Below are positions 19,055 to 28,041 of a DNA stretch of 31,536 nucleotides, piece after piece. The notes below the pieces were generated by a model that was not told where the DNA came from, made no database searches, and saw only the letters and a list, made by a program, of their open reading frames with translations. The translations under genes were made by a program, and so were the position numbers. Location of the stretch: the IMG/VR virus record IMGVR_UViG_3300020205_000283, positions 1 to 31,536 of that record; one strand, written 5' to 3'. This DNA is from a virus. Every line of letters starts with the position of its first letter. Positions within the stretch are counted from its first letter, which is position 1.

Positions 19055-22000
19055 TGTTTGCTCCGTACGAAGAACTTGTTACGTTTTGTTGTGAAGTAGC
19101 AGTTGATTGAACAGTTGTTCCTGCTACAGATTTGATAGACGATGATGTTATGCCAGTAGTAATTTCAATGTCGTCAACGTTGGCGCCATTAACAAATAAC
19201 TCATCGCTTGCTGATTTGATTTCAAAAAGGCTACCAAAGCCAAGGCCGCCTAGTCTTGGAACAATAACAAAACTTGAAATATCAGGAGCTAATTGAGACA
19301 TTACATAAGTTGATAGTTCTGAAAAATAAAATGTATCCCCAAAGTCCCAATTTTCTAAAGCAAAAAATTCTTCAATTGCTGCAATAACACGAGTTTTAAT
19401 ATCATTATCAGATACAACTTGATTTGTATTTTTTATCACTTTAAAACTTGCTTGTATATCAGGGCTAGCAGATGATCCAAAAAGAACTTTATAATTTGCT
19501 GGATGATAGATAATTTCATCGCTTATAGATTTAATTAAATTTAAACTTGACGATACTAAATCATATAATTCCGTTGAACTTGGTGGTAACGGCTTTGTAG
19601 TTGTTGCTCCAGATAACCATTGTCTAAATTTAGTGTCATAACTTTTTGTCAGCAAATACACATCAATAATATTGCTGGCTCCCGGATCAATTCTAGCATC
19701 GTAGTCGGCGTTGTGAATATACTGAAATTTAAGTTTATCACGGCCAATAAAAACTTTATAATCTAAAGTTGGAACATATGGGTCTGCTAACAACTCGTTA
19801 TACTTAACAACTGTATCTGTATCAATAAAGTAAAAATACTGACCTGTTCTTTTTTCATTAAAAGCAACATAATTTTTACTTGCTTTGATTAACACAGTTT
19901 CTAAATTATTATCAAAGTATTGATAGTCTTCTTGACCTTGGCTAATAGAATATTTTTCTTGTACAATGTATTTTTTTTGTAATATGTTAGAAGATGTTTC
20001 CGCTACTAGCGGAGGTTTAATTATATTTAAAAACAACTCTGGATCATCTACAACTCCGTTATTATCAGAGTCTGCAAATGAAACAATTAATTTTTTAGTA
20101 TCAACATATCCATCAATTCCTACAAATTCAGAAACAATATCCCACGATTGATCGTAAGTAAATGCCAGCGTTGAAGTTGGTTGTGTGTTGATGCTCAGTA
20201 CATTAATTAAATCTTTGACCACAGCATTTGATTTGCTATCATAAATTTTATTGCTAGATTCAAAGTAAAATCGAGTTTGTGTATCACTTTCAAAAATGTA
20301 TTGTTGACAGCGTGATGTCACTGTATAGTATTCGTTGTCTGTTGTGAACAATAACAACCAACTGGCATCTTGTCGCAAGTTTGTTTGATCGCCTTGTTTT
20401 CCTAAACTAAAATTATTTTTATTATCTAAATTCAATTCAAATACAATGGTCCATATTTGATTTACAGCATCATATCGCAATCCAAAGGGTTTATTTGCAT
20501 ATATTAAATCTATCATAGTAGTAATAGTACTACTGTCAATTACAGTCCTCCATTTAGGAATAATCTGTGTAATAGATGGAAAAACCCCAGAGCCAGTTAC
20601 ACCTGAAGGAACATTGATATTCAATGTTATCGGTCCAAACTCAGTATCTAATATGCCTGTGCCTGCAGCAGTGCCGTCGTCGACTACGCTAACCACTTCA
20701 GCCCATATGGATAATGCAGCTCCTTCAGATGTGGAGCTACCGTAAACTAAATCGTTATTGCTATTTGTATCAAAATACCAACCAGTTGGTGCTGTAAATC
20801 GAACTAGAGCGCCGGCTTTGAAATATTTTAAATCAGTAGATGTGTAACTACCCACTTTGTATATCGTCGATCCTGTTTTAGCAACTAAGTATCCAGATGA
20901 AAAACCTGTATCGGTTGTAACATTCTGCCAAACTGCATCTAGTCCTGAAACAAAATTAAGGAACTTTTCATAATAAAAATTTCGTAAATCAATATTTTTT
21001 ATAATGTCAAAAATATCATTTACAATAATGCCTTCAATGTCTGTTTTATTTTGATATGAAAATCTAAAAGAATTTTTAAATTCTTCTTTATAAAGAATGC
21101 CATCGTCTGCAAACAATGTTGTAGAACTGTATTTTCCTGTTGGATCTGATAAATCAAAATAACGACTAATTCCGCTGCTAGTTCTGTTTAATGCTTTAAT
21201 TTTTGCGACTTGAGTACTGGCAGAAAGTGGACTAATATTGTAGTCCTCAGCAGTAATCATACGATTTTGTGTATAGTATGTTGCCGGTGCATTTGCTTTA
21301 ATATCATCTGATGACTCTGGACCAGTTGCATTAGACACGCTAGTTGCAAGACTCATAGTAATAGTTAAATTTTCTTGCTGTCCTACATTTGAAATGTAAG
21401 GAAAAGAAATACTAACGTTACGAATATCTTGTGAATTAATTGTATATGTTAGCCCGTTGCTTACTCTATAGTAAGTACGGAAGGATCCTACTGGTAAGTC
21501 TCCAAACGTTCCGTCACTAAATTGTAAACTAATTGCATCGTTAGTTCTAGTAATTACACTGTATATGCTTCTAATACTTTTGTTAAGACTATTGTAGATA
21601 ATGTTGTTTGCTTCAAAATTTGAAACACTAGTCCACGATTCAATTTCATCGCCAGCTGTGTTTAGTTTGTACAACCAGACATCGTTGTTGTTGATGTTTT
21701 GACTATCAATGTCAATAGACTGATTGTTGCTTGGTTGTGTAATTGAAAAAGTTCCTGTATTTAAAGTACCTTGGACAAATCGCATAAAAAATCCAGACCC
21801 TGCAGATCCTTGTCCGCGGCCATCATCTCTAAAAATACAACTTACAGGAGTACCTTGTTTTGGAGATTCTTCATAAACAAACGTGTTGCCTTTAAAAGTT
21901 GTACTAACAACTTCAAAATCCATAGATCGACCTGCAACAACTTTTGTAAAACCAAATACAGGAACACCTGTGGTATTACTTTGAAAAGTATATTGTTCTG

Positions 22001-22550
22001 TAGGAATTCCGTATATAGTATTACTGTCTGTTGGGGTTCCAAACTGTTGCGTTTTTGGTAGTGCTGAATTTATTATCTTTATAAATTGATCGTACCAGTT
22101 GGCGTTACTTGGATCATTCCAAGTGACAATTTGTCCTGCTAAATTTCTACCATTACTGTCTAAAACAGTTTCAGTTGTGCTTACTGTTGTAAATTTTAAA
22201 AGGCCGCTAGCAGATATGTTTCGTTTAGCATTGTATGAAAGCATACGTGCTAGGCGTAGAACGCTTTCACGGCGCTCGGCTAGTTCTAAGAAATTATCAC
22301 GAGCATTTAAATCAACGCGGAAAGCTATGCTTTGGCCCAAGAACGCAATGAGGTCAATTAGGGCAAGGTATTCGCTAGATTCAATGTAATCGTTGTAATC
22401 TTCTGGATAATTTTGACGAATATAATCAATCATCGTACGGCGTAAATTTTCAAAATCATAGCTTTGAAAATCTGCATTACGAAAGCTCTGGTATATTTTT
22501 TTCCAGTCTTCTGATATTAAAAGTTTGTTTTGTCTAGCTGTAACCGTCAT
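19047..22550 (-). CDS. gp6: Baseplate wedge subunit gp6 (baseplate J-like)
   Basis: A 1167-residue homologue of T4 gp6, the protein that forms the wedge ring joining baseplate sectors. The N-terminal ~110 residues (DFENLRRTMIDYIRQNYPEDYNDYIESSEYLALIDL, abbreviated, then FRVDLNARDNFLELAERRESVLRLARMLSY) are the family hallmark. The C-terminus (FALENWDFGDTFYFSEL, then ISSFVIVPRLGG) also fits gp6/baseplate J, where the end contacts neighbours in the ring. T4 gp6 is about 660 residues, so this one carries roughly 500 extra, mostly in the beta-rich middle. A late promoter octamer lies 19-26 bases upstream and the site AGGAC precedes the ATG. It overlaps the giant gene by 8 bases, suggesting coupled translation. 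Confidence 0.92.
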   Translation of the reverse strand: MTVTARQNKLLISEDWKKIYQSFRNADFQSYDFENLRRTMIDYIRQNYPEDYNDYIESSEYLALIDLIAFLGQSIAFRVDLNARDNFLELAERRESVLRLARMLSYNAKRNISASGLLKFTTVSTTETVLDSNGRNLAGQIVTWNDPSNANWYDQFIKIINSALPKTQQFGTPTDSNTIYGIPTEQYTFQSNTTGVPVFGFTKVVAGRSMDFEVVSTTFKGNTFVYEESPKQGTPVSCIFRDDGRGQGSAGSGFFMRFVQGTLNTGTFSITQPSNNQSIDIDSQNINNNDVWLYKLNTAGDEIESWTSVSNFEANNIIYNSLNKSIRSIYSVITRTNDAISLQFSDGTFGDLPVGSFRTYYRVSNGLTYTINSQDIRNVSISFPYISNVGQQENLTITMSLATSVSNATGPESSDDIKANAPATYYTQNRMITAEDYNISPLSASTQVAKIKALNRTSSGISRYFDLSDPTGKYSSTTLFADDGILYKEEFKNSFRFSYQNKTDIEGIIVNDIFDIIKNIDLRNFYYEKFLNFVSGLDAVWQNVTTDTGFSSGYLVAKTGSTIYKVGSYTSTDLKYFKAGALVRFTAPTGWYFDTNSNNDLVYGSSTSEGAALSIWAEVVSVVDDGTAAGTGILDTEFGPITLNINVPSGVTGSGVFPSITQIIPKWRTVIDSSTITTMIDLIYANKPFGLRYDAVNQIWTIVFELNLDNKNNFSLGKQGDQTNLRQDASWLLLFTTDNEYYTVTSRCQQYIFESDTQTRFYFESSNKIYDSKSNAVVKDLINVLSINTQPTSTLAFTYDQSWDIVSEFVGIDGYVDTKKLIVSFADSDNNGVVDDPELFLNIIKPPLVAETSSNILQKKYIVQEKYSISQGQEDYQYFDNNLETVLIKASKNYVAFNEKRTGQYFYFIDTDTVVKYNELLADPYVPTLDYKVFIGRDKLKFQYIHNADYDARIDPGASNIIDVYLLTKSYDTKFRQWLSGATTTKPLPPSSTELYDLVSSSLNLIKSISDEIIYHPANYKVLFGSSASPDIQASFKVIKNTNQVVSDNDIKTRVIAAIEEFFALENWDFGDTFYFSELSTYVMSQLAPDISSFVIVPRLGGLGFGSLFEIKSASDELFVNGANVDDIEITTGITSSSIKSVAGTTVQSTATSQQNVTSSSYGANNG

Positions 22551-22568
22551 GATTTGTCCTATATACGA

Positions 22569-22576
22569 TATTTATC
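22569..22576 (-). promoter_or_regulatory. Late promoter octamer GATAAATA upstream of gp6
   Basis: On the minus strand this reads GATAAATA, a match to the NATAAATA form of the gp55-dependent late promoter (TATAAATA in T4). It lies in the 47-base gap between gp25 and gp6, with the gp6 ATG 18 bases downstream. The octamer sits within a small inverted repeat (CGATA, 2 bases, TATCG; 22566-22577). It would give gp6, the giant gene and the fibre genes their own late start. Confidence 0.65.
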
Positions 22577-22597
22577 GAATAAAATTATGTGTGTACT

Positions 22598-23041
22598 TTA
22601 TCCTATCAACAACCCGTTGGCTTGATCGAATCTCAATTGCATACTTTGTTGTATGTTATAGGGCAAATAAGTCAGTACACATTCAATTTGAATTCCTGTT
22701 TCGTACTGTGTTACTGTTACTTCGTTGGTGGTGATTCGAGGATCGTAGTTTATAATTGTGTTTACATTTTGTGTTATTAAGTCTTTCAACTGTTCTGTCA
22801 ACGGTTCAAATAATAAATCCCATATAATTGTGCCAAACGAAGGGTTCATTAATCGTTCACCCTGGCGCACATGAAAATGATTCAATAAATCTTGTTGTAT
22901 CAACTGAAAATCATATAAAGCAAAATTTTCCGTATCTCGACTAACTGTACTAAATCCCTTATATGTTTTAGGAGAAATTAAATCTCTCCGTTGATTAGGA
23001 CTTAAAACAATTTTATCATATAGTTTTGCATTTGAACTCAT
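22598..23041 (-). CDS. gp25: Baseplate wedge subunit gp25
   Basis: A 147-residue homologue of T4 gp25 (132 residues), the small wedge protein of the GPW/gp25 family that sits at the baseplate core and nucleates the sheath. The family signature is seen in NHFHVRQGERLMNPSFGTIIWDLLFEPL (abbreviated), containing the conserved R.GER...P.FG core, about residues 54-80. An N-terminal extension with SPKTYKGFSTVSRDTENFALYD leads into the domain. The start overlaps the gp5-like gene as ATGA, with GGAG upstream, so translation is coupled. The order gp5-gp25-gp6 is that of T4-like marine phages, whereas T4 itself keeps gp25 elsewhere. Confidence 0.93.
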   Translation of the reverse strand: MSSNAKLYDKIVLSPNQRRDLISPKTYKGFSTVSRDTENFALYDFQLIQQDLLNHFHVRQGERLMNPSFGTIIWDLLFEPLTEQLKDLITQNVNTIINYDPRITTNEVTVTQYETGIQIECVLTYLPYNIQQSMQLRFDQANGLLIG

Positions 23042-24510
23042 GCTGATTCTCCGGTGTTGTTAGCAGGTGATAATAATTTGTCAAACGTATCATTAAGTGC
23101 TGAATAAGACTTCCATGCTGGCGGTGGTGGAATTGATGTTCCTACTTCTCTGTCCGTTTCATCAGAAATGAAACTTAAAGGATCTAAATTTTCATGATGT
23201 GGCCACGGCTCATGCATTGGAACACGACACATAATAGATTCTACTGAAGCTCCAAATTCTGTTGGTACTTGAATAGTTGTCAACGGGGTTACAGCTTCTG
23301 CTTTTTGCGAGCTGTTCATATAAATTTTTCCAGCTGTTTCTAAATGTGAAGTTTGACTATTAATATGCGACGTTGTTCCGCTAGTAATTTTTGTAGTTGT
23401 CGTTGAAACAGATTCAACCTCGTTACCTTCGCTGTGAAATTTTTCAGCACTTTTTAAATTTATATTTCTACCAGCTTCAATATTAACATCTCTATCAGCA
23501 GAAAAATTTAAGTCAGTTTTAGTGTGAATACTAATACTATCTTCAGCAAAAATATCTATTTTGCCGTTGCTGGTTAATTCTATCCAAGTTGTACCTCTAG
23601 CATTTCCAATATAAATTAAATCTTCGCTGTTATGCAATAAAATTTGATGACCTGTACGGGTTCGAATACGTACTAGCTCGTTATGCGGAACTGTCACGTC
23701 TCCGTCTTGTTCATCATTTTCTAATCTTGCATATTCAGGAGGGCCCGATGATGCCAGAGATTTTCTTAAAAATTTATCATCTCCATCATCCATGACAAAC
23801 GTTGACCCGCCAAGTCTGTTAACGGGGATTACTATTGGATCGTCCTCTGGACCAACCATACCTTGCGGGCCTACTTTATCTAACGGTCCAGGAGTGCTAA
23901 TACCAAACACCATGCTAGGAACTTCTCGTCTAGCACTACTTGTTGTAATTCCACGAGTGTCATCTTTAAGAAGACCCTGCGTGTTTAACAATTCAGCTAG
24001 AGGATGTTGTGCTTTTTTAATTTTAGTTGGGTCAGGTTGATTGCCGCTATTAACTTTTTTGTTGTACTCGCCAACTGGAACTCGTTCAGCGTCAGTTGTT
24101 TTAGTATCTTCAACAACCTGTTGTGTGGCTGCAATACCAGGAAGCATAAAATTCATACCTTCGTCTGGCACACATCCAATCCAATATCCGTATTTTGGAT
24201 CTCCTTGAACAAATACTACAACTACCGTTGATCCAACATCTGGTGGCACCATCCACATACCATAACTTTTTTGTGTATTTTCATAATCATCGTTTTCAGA
24301 AGTTGTACTTTGAGGAGTTACTCCATAAAACGGTGTCATATACTTTGCCGGATATGTTTGTCCTGTTGTGTTTGCATTACCCACTGCACGATGTAATCGT
24401 ACATCAAGTATACCCATGTAAGTTGTATCAAGATGGCCAACTACTTCTGCAAGATATATTCCTGCAGGTACTGGCGGTTCTCCTGCTTCAATTGTTTCAA
24501 CACTACTCAT
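23038..24510 (-). CDS. gp5: gp5-like baseplate spike protein without a lysozyme domain
   Basis: A 490-residue protein with the plan of a tail spike. There is an N-terminal OB-fold (about residues 15-125; AGIYLAEVVGHLDTTYMGIL, then WMVPPDVGSTVVVVFVQGDP and YGYWIGCVP), then a linker. From about residue 295 comes a beta-helix with short repeated strands (IDIFAEDSISIHTKTDLNF, then DVNIEAGRNINL). T4 gp5 (575 residues) has a lysozyme domain between these parts; no such domain is seen here, so the spike probably pierces mechanically or relies on another enzyme. After the helix a ~90-residue tail holds a His/Pro-rich HEPWPHHEN motif near residue 435. The strong site GAGGAGGAG lies in the end of the preceding gene, whose stop overlaps this start by one base. 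Confidence 0.85.
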   Translation of the reverse strand: MSSVETIEAGEPPVPAGIYLAEVVGHLDTTYMGILDVRLHRAVGNANTTGQTYPAKYMTPFYGVTPQSTTSENDDYENTQKSYGMWMVPPDVGSTVVVVFVQGDPKYGYWIGCVPDEGMNFMLPGIAATQQVVEDTKTTDAERVPVGEYNKKVNSGNQPDPTKIKKAQHPLAELLNTQGLLKDDTRGITTSSARREVPSMVFGISTPGPLDKVGPQGMVGPEDDPIVIPVNRLGGSTFVMDDGDDKFLRKSLASSGPPEYARLENDEQDGDVTVPHNELVRIRTRTGHQILLHNSEDLIYIGNARGTTWIELTSNGKIDIFAEDSISIHTKTDLNFSADRDVNIEAGRNINLKSAEKFHSEGNEVESVSTTTTKITSGTTSHINSQTSHLETAGKIYMNSSQKAEAVTPLTTIQVPTEFGASVESIMCRVPMHEPWPHHENLDPLSFISDETDREVGTSIPPPPAWKSYSALNDTFDKLLSPANNTGESA

Positions 24511-26693
24511 TATTCTCCTCCTCTTGTTCCACGGTCGCCACCTGGTTGTGCCGGTGTTGAAGTATTAAGAGCATTTTTTCCAGACCCTTGTTTTTTATAT
24601 TCTTGTCCGTTGCGCCTATAACCCTTTAAAGTTTGACTAAATTGTCCGTTTCTAAAATTGTTTGTTACCATGTTAATACAATACAAACCTGTAAATCCAA
24701 TAGCAGGTCCAGATTTGGGATCCTTTGTCATGTCCTGATGATTAGGACCTTTAAAATCATACATACCCGTTGTTTGATTTATATCTATTGGGCTTCTAAA
24801 ATTAACAATAGCATCTACTTCGCTTGTTTGCCAACTTACTGAGCCGTCTTTATTCAAGTCTTTAACTCCTTCGACTGGTTTAGCATTATAATTACCCATG
24901 CCGCTGTTAACGATCCAATACGGATCTCCTAATATTTCTAAATCTAATATTACCATATCGTAAGGATTAGTAATTGCATCGTGGAATGTTTTAGCAATGC
25001 GTTGAGTTTGTGTTTCTTGGCCGCCGCCGCCCTTGGCTCTATCGCTAGATGTACCTGTCCCGTCATTTCTAGTTATGGTTGCTTGCTGACCAGGTGTTGT
25101 TATAACTCCGCTGGCGCCTTCTGGAGCTGCATCTAAATCCTTAGGCTTGCCGTTATCTGCATTACCTGTTGACGATTCTCTAGCAATATCTGTTGAGTTC
25201 TGGTTGCTGTCAGCGGCAAAGGAATTGGCAAAACCTATACTAAAATCTATATCAAATTTTAAAACTTCTGAATTTTTTCCGGTAAAAATATAATCATACC
25301 GTTTCACTGCCCGTGCTTTTAATTGATCAAAACCTGGCATTTTAATATTAGATCCTGCTACCTTACTAAGATGCACTCTAAAAGGAACCACACGATAAAC
25401 ACAAATCTTAGGAACTGTTCCAGTAGTAGGAATGTTTTCTTTTGAATCAACGTGATATACTTGTGTGTCAATTCTCCACCACTGAACCATTCCATCAGAA
25501 TCTGCAGCGCCTGCCTTCAGTGCAGTATCTGCATACGAGCTCGATAATAACACTTGATTTATCACCGTAGGAATATCCATGTTTTGACTAAATTTAAATG
25601 TTCCGGTACTAGCATCTGCAATAAGTTTTCCGCGTAACCAAGTTTTAGTTAGTGGATCCCATGTATCTGCTTGATTACCTTGTGGCGGATCTCCTCTTCT
25701 TTTTTGATCAAATCCCATTGTTTGAGATCCAATGCTGTTTACAGTAGATTGTGATTGTTGTAAAGTGTTAGCATTAACACCTATTTTTGTAAAAATTTGG
25801 CCGCCTAATCCTGCTTGTGGATTTACATAGGCTTTGTTTGTTTTATTTTCGCTACTTCCAGATGCCGCAGGTGCGCCGGCGCTGGGCTGATTATCTTCTT
25901 TAGGAAATAAAATTACTACCTGATCTGCAATCTTACGTTCTTTTTTTGTAACTAACTCTTGAAATTTATTATTAACAACTGTTTGCAAACTTTGTTCGCC
26001 TGTTTGCAAAACTTCTTGAACTGTTTTGCCTTTTATAACAGTATCTGTTTTTAAATTTGCAAATTCAGTCGTTAATGCTTGTGCCTGAGTAGCATAGGCA
26101 TTTATTAAATACCGAGTACCTTGGTCACTTGAGTTCATTTTTACGGTTGTAAATTTTATTGGGATATGTCTTGTTGCAAATGGAACTTTTAAAATAGAAC
26201 CGTTTTCTTTATTGCCTCTAAATTCAATACTCAGTAAGAAAGATGCATCTCTCCAGTTTTCGTATTTTGCATCAGATGCAGCTTTTTGTAAAGCCAACAT
26301 GAATAATCCAATACTGTAAGGCTCATAAACATCAAACTGTATTATAGAAACGTTAGTTGATTTTGGTGAGTTAAGTCCAATTACTGACTCAAACGTTAAA
26401 TTGTTAATAAAGAAATCTTGTTTACCATAGTTTGTTTGTATTCTATTGTTTGGCTCTGCTCCGGCTGTTTTACAAATTATAGGTAAAACTTTGCCTGTCT
26501 TATATGTTGTGTCAGGAAAATTAAGTTCACTTATTGTTAACGGATGCAAGGAAATAACATAGTTATAACTTGCATAGTTTGATAAAATGTTGGGTGCTGG
26601 TAAACTTAGGCCGCCGGGTATTGACCCAAAGCTCGAGCCAAGACTTGATGCAGTACTTAACAGATTAGTTGTTGCTCCTACTACGTCAACCAT
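24510..26693 (-). CDS. Putative baseplate hub protein (gp27-like by position)
   Basis: A 727-residue protein. The frame is open to 26840, but I place the start at 26693 (MVDVVGATT) because it has GGGAG 8 bases upstream and begins 2 bases after the gp53 stop; the longer start would overlap gp53 by about 150 bases. Residues about 35-200 are beta-rich (NYVISLHPLTISELNFP; FTTVKMNSSDQGTRYLINAYA), then a helical Gln-rich stretch. The last third holds YDMVILDLEILGDPYWIVNSG and FTGLYCINMVTNNFRNGQFSQTL; a GDP.wI strand followed by a repeated-strand barrel is typical of hub proteins of the gp27/gpD type. Lying directly before the spike gene supports this. A long Gly/Ser/Asp-rich region (about residues 520-580) looks disordered. 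Hub identity is inferred. Confidence 0.6.
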   Translation of the reverse strand: MVDVVGATTNLLSTASSLGSSFGSIPGGLSLPAPNILSNYASYNYVISLHPLTISELNFPDTTYKTGKVLPIICKTAGAEPNNRIQTNYGKQDFFINNLTFESVIGLNSPKSTNVSIIQFDVYEPYSIGLFMLALQKAASDAKYENWRDASFLLSIEFRGNKENGSILKVPFATRHIPIKFTTVKMNSSDQGTRYLINAYATQAQALTTEFANLKTDTVIKGKTVQEVLQTGEQSLQTVVNNKFQELVTKKERKIADQVVILFPKEDNQPSAGAPAASGSSENKTNKAYVNPQAGLGGQIFTKIGVNANTLQQSQSTVNSIGSQTMGFDQKRRGDPPQGNQADTWDPLTKTWLRGKLIADASTGTFKFSQNMDIPTVINQVLLSSSYADTALKAGAADSDGMVQWWRIDTQVYHVDSKENIPTTGTVPKICVYRVVPFRVHLSKVAGSNIKMPGFDQLKARAVKRYDYIFTGKNSEVLKFDIDFSIGFANSFAADSNQNSTDIARESSTGNADNGKPKDLDAAPEGASGVITTPGQQATITRNDGTGTSSDRAKGGGGQETQTQRIAKTFHDAITNPYDMVILDLEILGDPYWIVNSGMGNYNAKPVEGVKDLNKDGSVSWQTSEVDAIVNFRSPIDINQTTGMYDFKGPNHQDMTKDPKSGPAIGFTGLYCINMVTNNFRNGQFSQTLKGYRRNGQEYKKQGSGKNALNTSTPAQPGGDRGTRGGE
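24515..24523 (-). promoter_or_regulatory. Strong ribosome binding site for the gp5-like gene
   Basis: The minus strand reads GAGGAGGAG, ending 4 bases before the ATG at 24510. It is the strongest such site in the window and lies inside the last codons of the upstream gene. Confidence 0.7.
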
Positions 26694-26694
26694 A

Positions 26695-26994
26695 TTAGAC
26701 TCCCAACACTGTTCGGAGACTACTTCCTTTAGGAATATAAATTTTCTTTCCCGGGACAAAATCAAAAATAGGATCTTCAAGAACATCCATATTACGTTGC
26801 ATAAAGACCCACCATAGTCCTGCTTCTCCGTACAAGTCAAATGCTAATAAATCTGGTCTATACATATATTGACTTTCAATAGTGTATAAAAAATCATCCG
26901 GTTCTGCACTAACTGGTCGTATTGACATTATATCGAGATAATCTCGTTGAGTTTCTGTCTCGTACCAGGGGCTTAAAATTGAATATGTTGCCAT
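26695..26994 (-). CDS. gp53: Baseplate wedge subunit gp53
   Basis: A 99-residue protein matching the short gp53 form of T4-like marine phages (T4 gp53 is 196 residues). The diagnostic parts are ILSPWYETETQRDYLDIM near the N-terminus, YRPDLLAFDLYGEAGLWWVFMQRN in the middle, and DPIFDFVPGKKIYIP near the end. The last part has the shape of a LysM-like strand-helix-strand region. gp53 joins gp6 and gp25 in the wedge. The start is ATG at 26994, only 3 bases after the previous stop. The upstream ribosome site is weak (CGGAT about 13 bases away), so translation probably depends on coupling to the previous gene. Confidence 0.85.
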   Translation of the reverse strand: MATYSILSPWYETETQRDYLDIMSIRPVSAEPDDFLYTIESQYMYRPDLLAFDLYGEAGLWWVFMQRNMDVLEDPIFDFVPGKKIYIPKGSSLRTVLGV

Positions 26995-26996
26995 AA

Positions 26997-28010
26997 TTAA
27001 ATGTATCCGAATGGGTTATTTAAATAAGAGCCAGTGACAAATCTATCAAGGCTGAACTTACGTACACTTGTTCTACTGTACATTGGAATCAATGTTATAG
27101 AGAAAGAACTTTTTGTTGGAACATGTGCTGTACCGCCGCTGGTAGTTCCGCCAATGCCAAATGATCCTAACAATCCTGCTACTTGTCCTACTCCTCCGGC
27201 AATACTGCTTATGTTACCCATAAGGTTTGCGCTAATTCCAGGAATAGATCCGCCTAGTGTATCAGCTAATCCGCTAACATTGTCTGCTAACCCGGCAATG
27301 TTGCCTGCGGCACTGCCAACAACATTACAACTGATATAATCACAATCATTAGGTAATATACAATTAAAACTTTGTATTGCTACCGGAACATTTTTAAAAA
27401 CATAATTTCCATAACCATTCAAATAAACAATTGGAGGTGGGTTGCCGGCTTTTGGATCAAATCCGCTAAACATTTTAGAAATACTACGTAAATAATGAAC
27501 TGCCGCAATCCAATACAATGCCTGGCCTGCATCTTCGACCGCCATTGGCGCTGTAATTTCAATAGTACCAGGATCGCTATTTTTAAAAGCATTAAAAGGA
27601 TAGTTGGTATGTACAACAGGTTCAGCTGAATACTTTGCACCAGACTTAATTGAAATCGTAGGAGTAAACGGCAACACTAAACCGCCAGCTTCTTTTAACG
27701 GTTTTAATACAGGACTAGATCTAAAACTAGACCAATTAGGGAGACTTAATCTGACTCGCCAATCGTTAGCATACGGATCACCAGAAAATGCCGAAACAGC
27801 ACTAACTAAATCGCCAATAGCTTCGCCGCCAGCTGGAAGATTTATACTCCGAATTGCTGCTCCAACTCCATCGGCACTGGCTAACGAGCTAAAATTCGAA
27901 AGTGCCGCTCCAAGATTCTTTGCTGAGTCAACAGCTTGGGATGCTGCGCCAAATACGGCCGCTCCGGCGGCAACTTTCGATGTTAGATTACTTCCTGATG
28001 TAAATGCCAT
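26997..28010 (-). CDS. Baseplate/tail-tube initiator-like protein (gp48/gp54 type)
   Basis: A 337-residue protein, first gene of the leftward run. An Ala/Ser/Gly-rich N-terminus (about residues 1-75) leads to YANDWRVRLSLPNW, then LPFTPTISIKSGAKYSAEPVVHTNYPF (abbreviated), DPGTIEITAPM, YWIAAVHYLRSISKMFSG, NPPPIVYLNGYGNYVF, and FNCILPNDCDYI. This strand order is that of the tube-like proteins capping the baseplate in T4-like marine phages, annotated there as gp48 or gp54. A Gly-rich region (about residues 240-290) precedes a basic C-terminus. It starts with AAGGAAT upstream and lies 23 bases downstream of the late octamer at 28034-28041. I cannot tell gp48 from gp54 by eye, so no symbol is given. 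Confidence 0.7.
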   Translation of the reverse strand: MAFTSGSNLTSKVAAGAAVFGAASQAVDSAKNLGAALSNFSSLASADGVGAAIRSINLPAGGEAIGDLVSAVSAFSGDPYANDWRVRLSLPNWSSFRSSPVLKPLKEAGGLVLPFTPTISIKSGAKYSAEPVVHTNYPFNAFKNSDPGTIEITAPMAVEDAGQALYWIAAVHYLRSISKMFSGFDPKAGNPPPIVYLNGYGNYVFKNVPVAIQSFNCILPNDCDYISCNVVGSAAGNIAGLADNVSGLADTLGGSIPGISANLMGNISSIAGGVGQVAGLLGSFGIGGTTSGGTAHVPTKSSFSITLIPMYSRTSVRKFSLDRFVTGSYLNNPFGYI

Positions 28011-28033
28011 ATTAGATTCCTTATTTGGTAAAG

Positions 28034-28041
28034 TATTTATT
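28034..28041 (-). promoter_or_regulatory. Late promoter octamer AATAAATA for the baseplate operon
   Basis: The minus strand reads AATAAATA, one base from the T4 late consensus TATAAATA and a full match to the NATAAATA form used by T4-like cyanophages. It sits 23 bases before the ATG at 28010, which leaves room for a start site and the AAGGAAT ribosome site. No -35 element is needed for this promoter class. Confidence 0.65.

Noticed and set aside
22099-22389. Plus-strand frames opposite gp6, gp5, the hub-like gene and the giant gene
   Set aside because: They are all antisense shadows within confident genes, with no ribosome site or recognisable product.
26694-26840. Longer N-terminus for the hub-like gene (start at 26840 in place of 26693)
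   Set aside because: It would overlap gp53 by about 145 bases in another frame, and the extra residues look like shadow coding. The start at 26693 has GGGAG at good spacing and abuts the gp53 stop.
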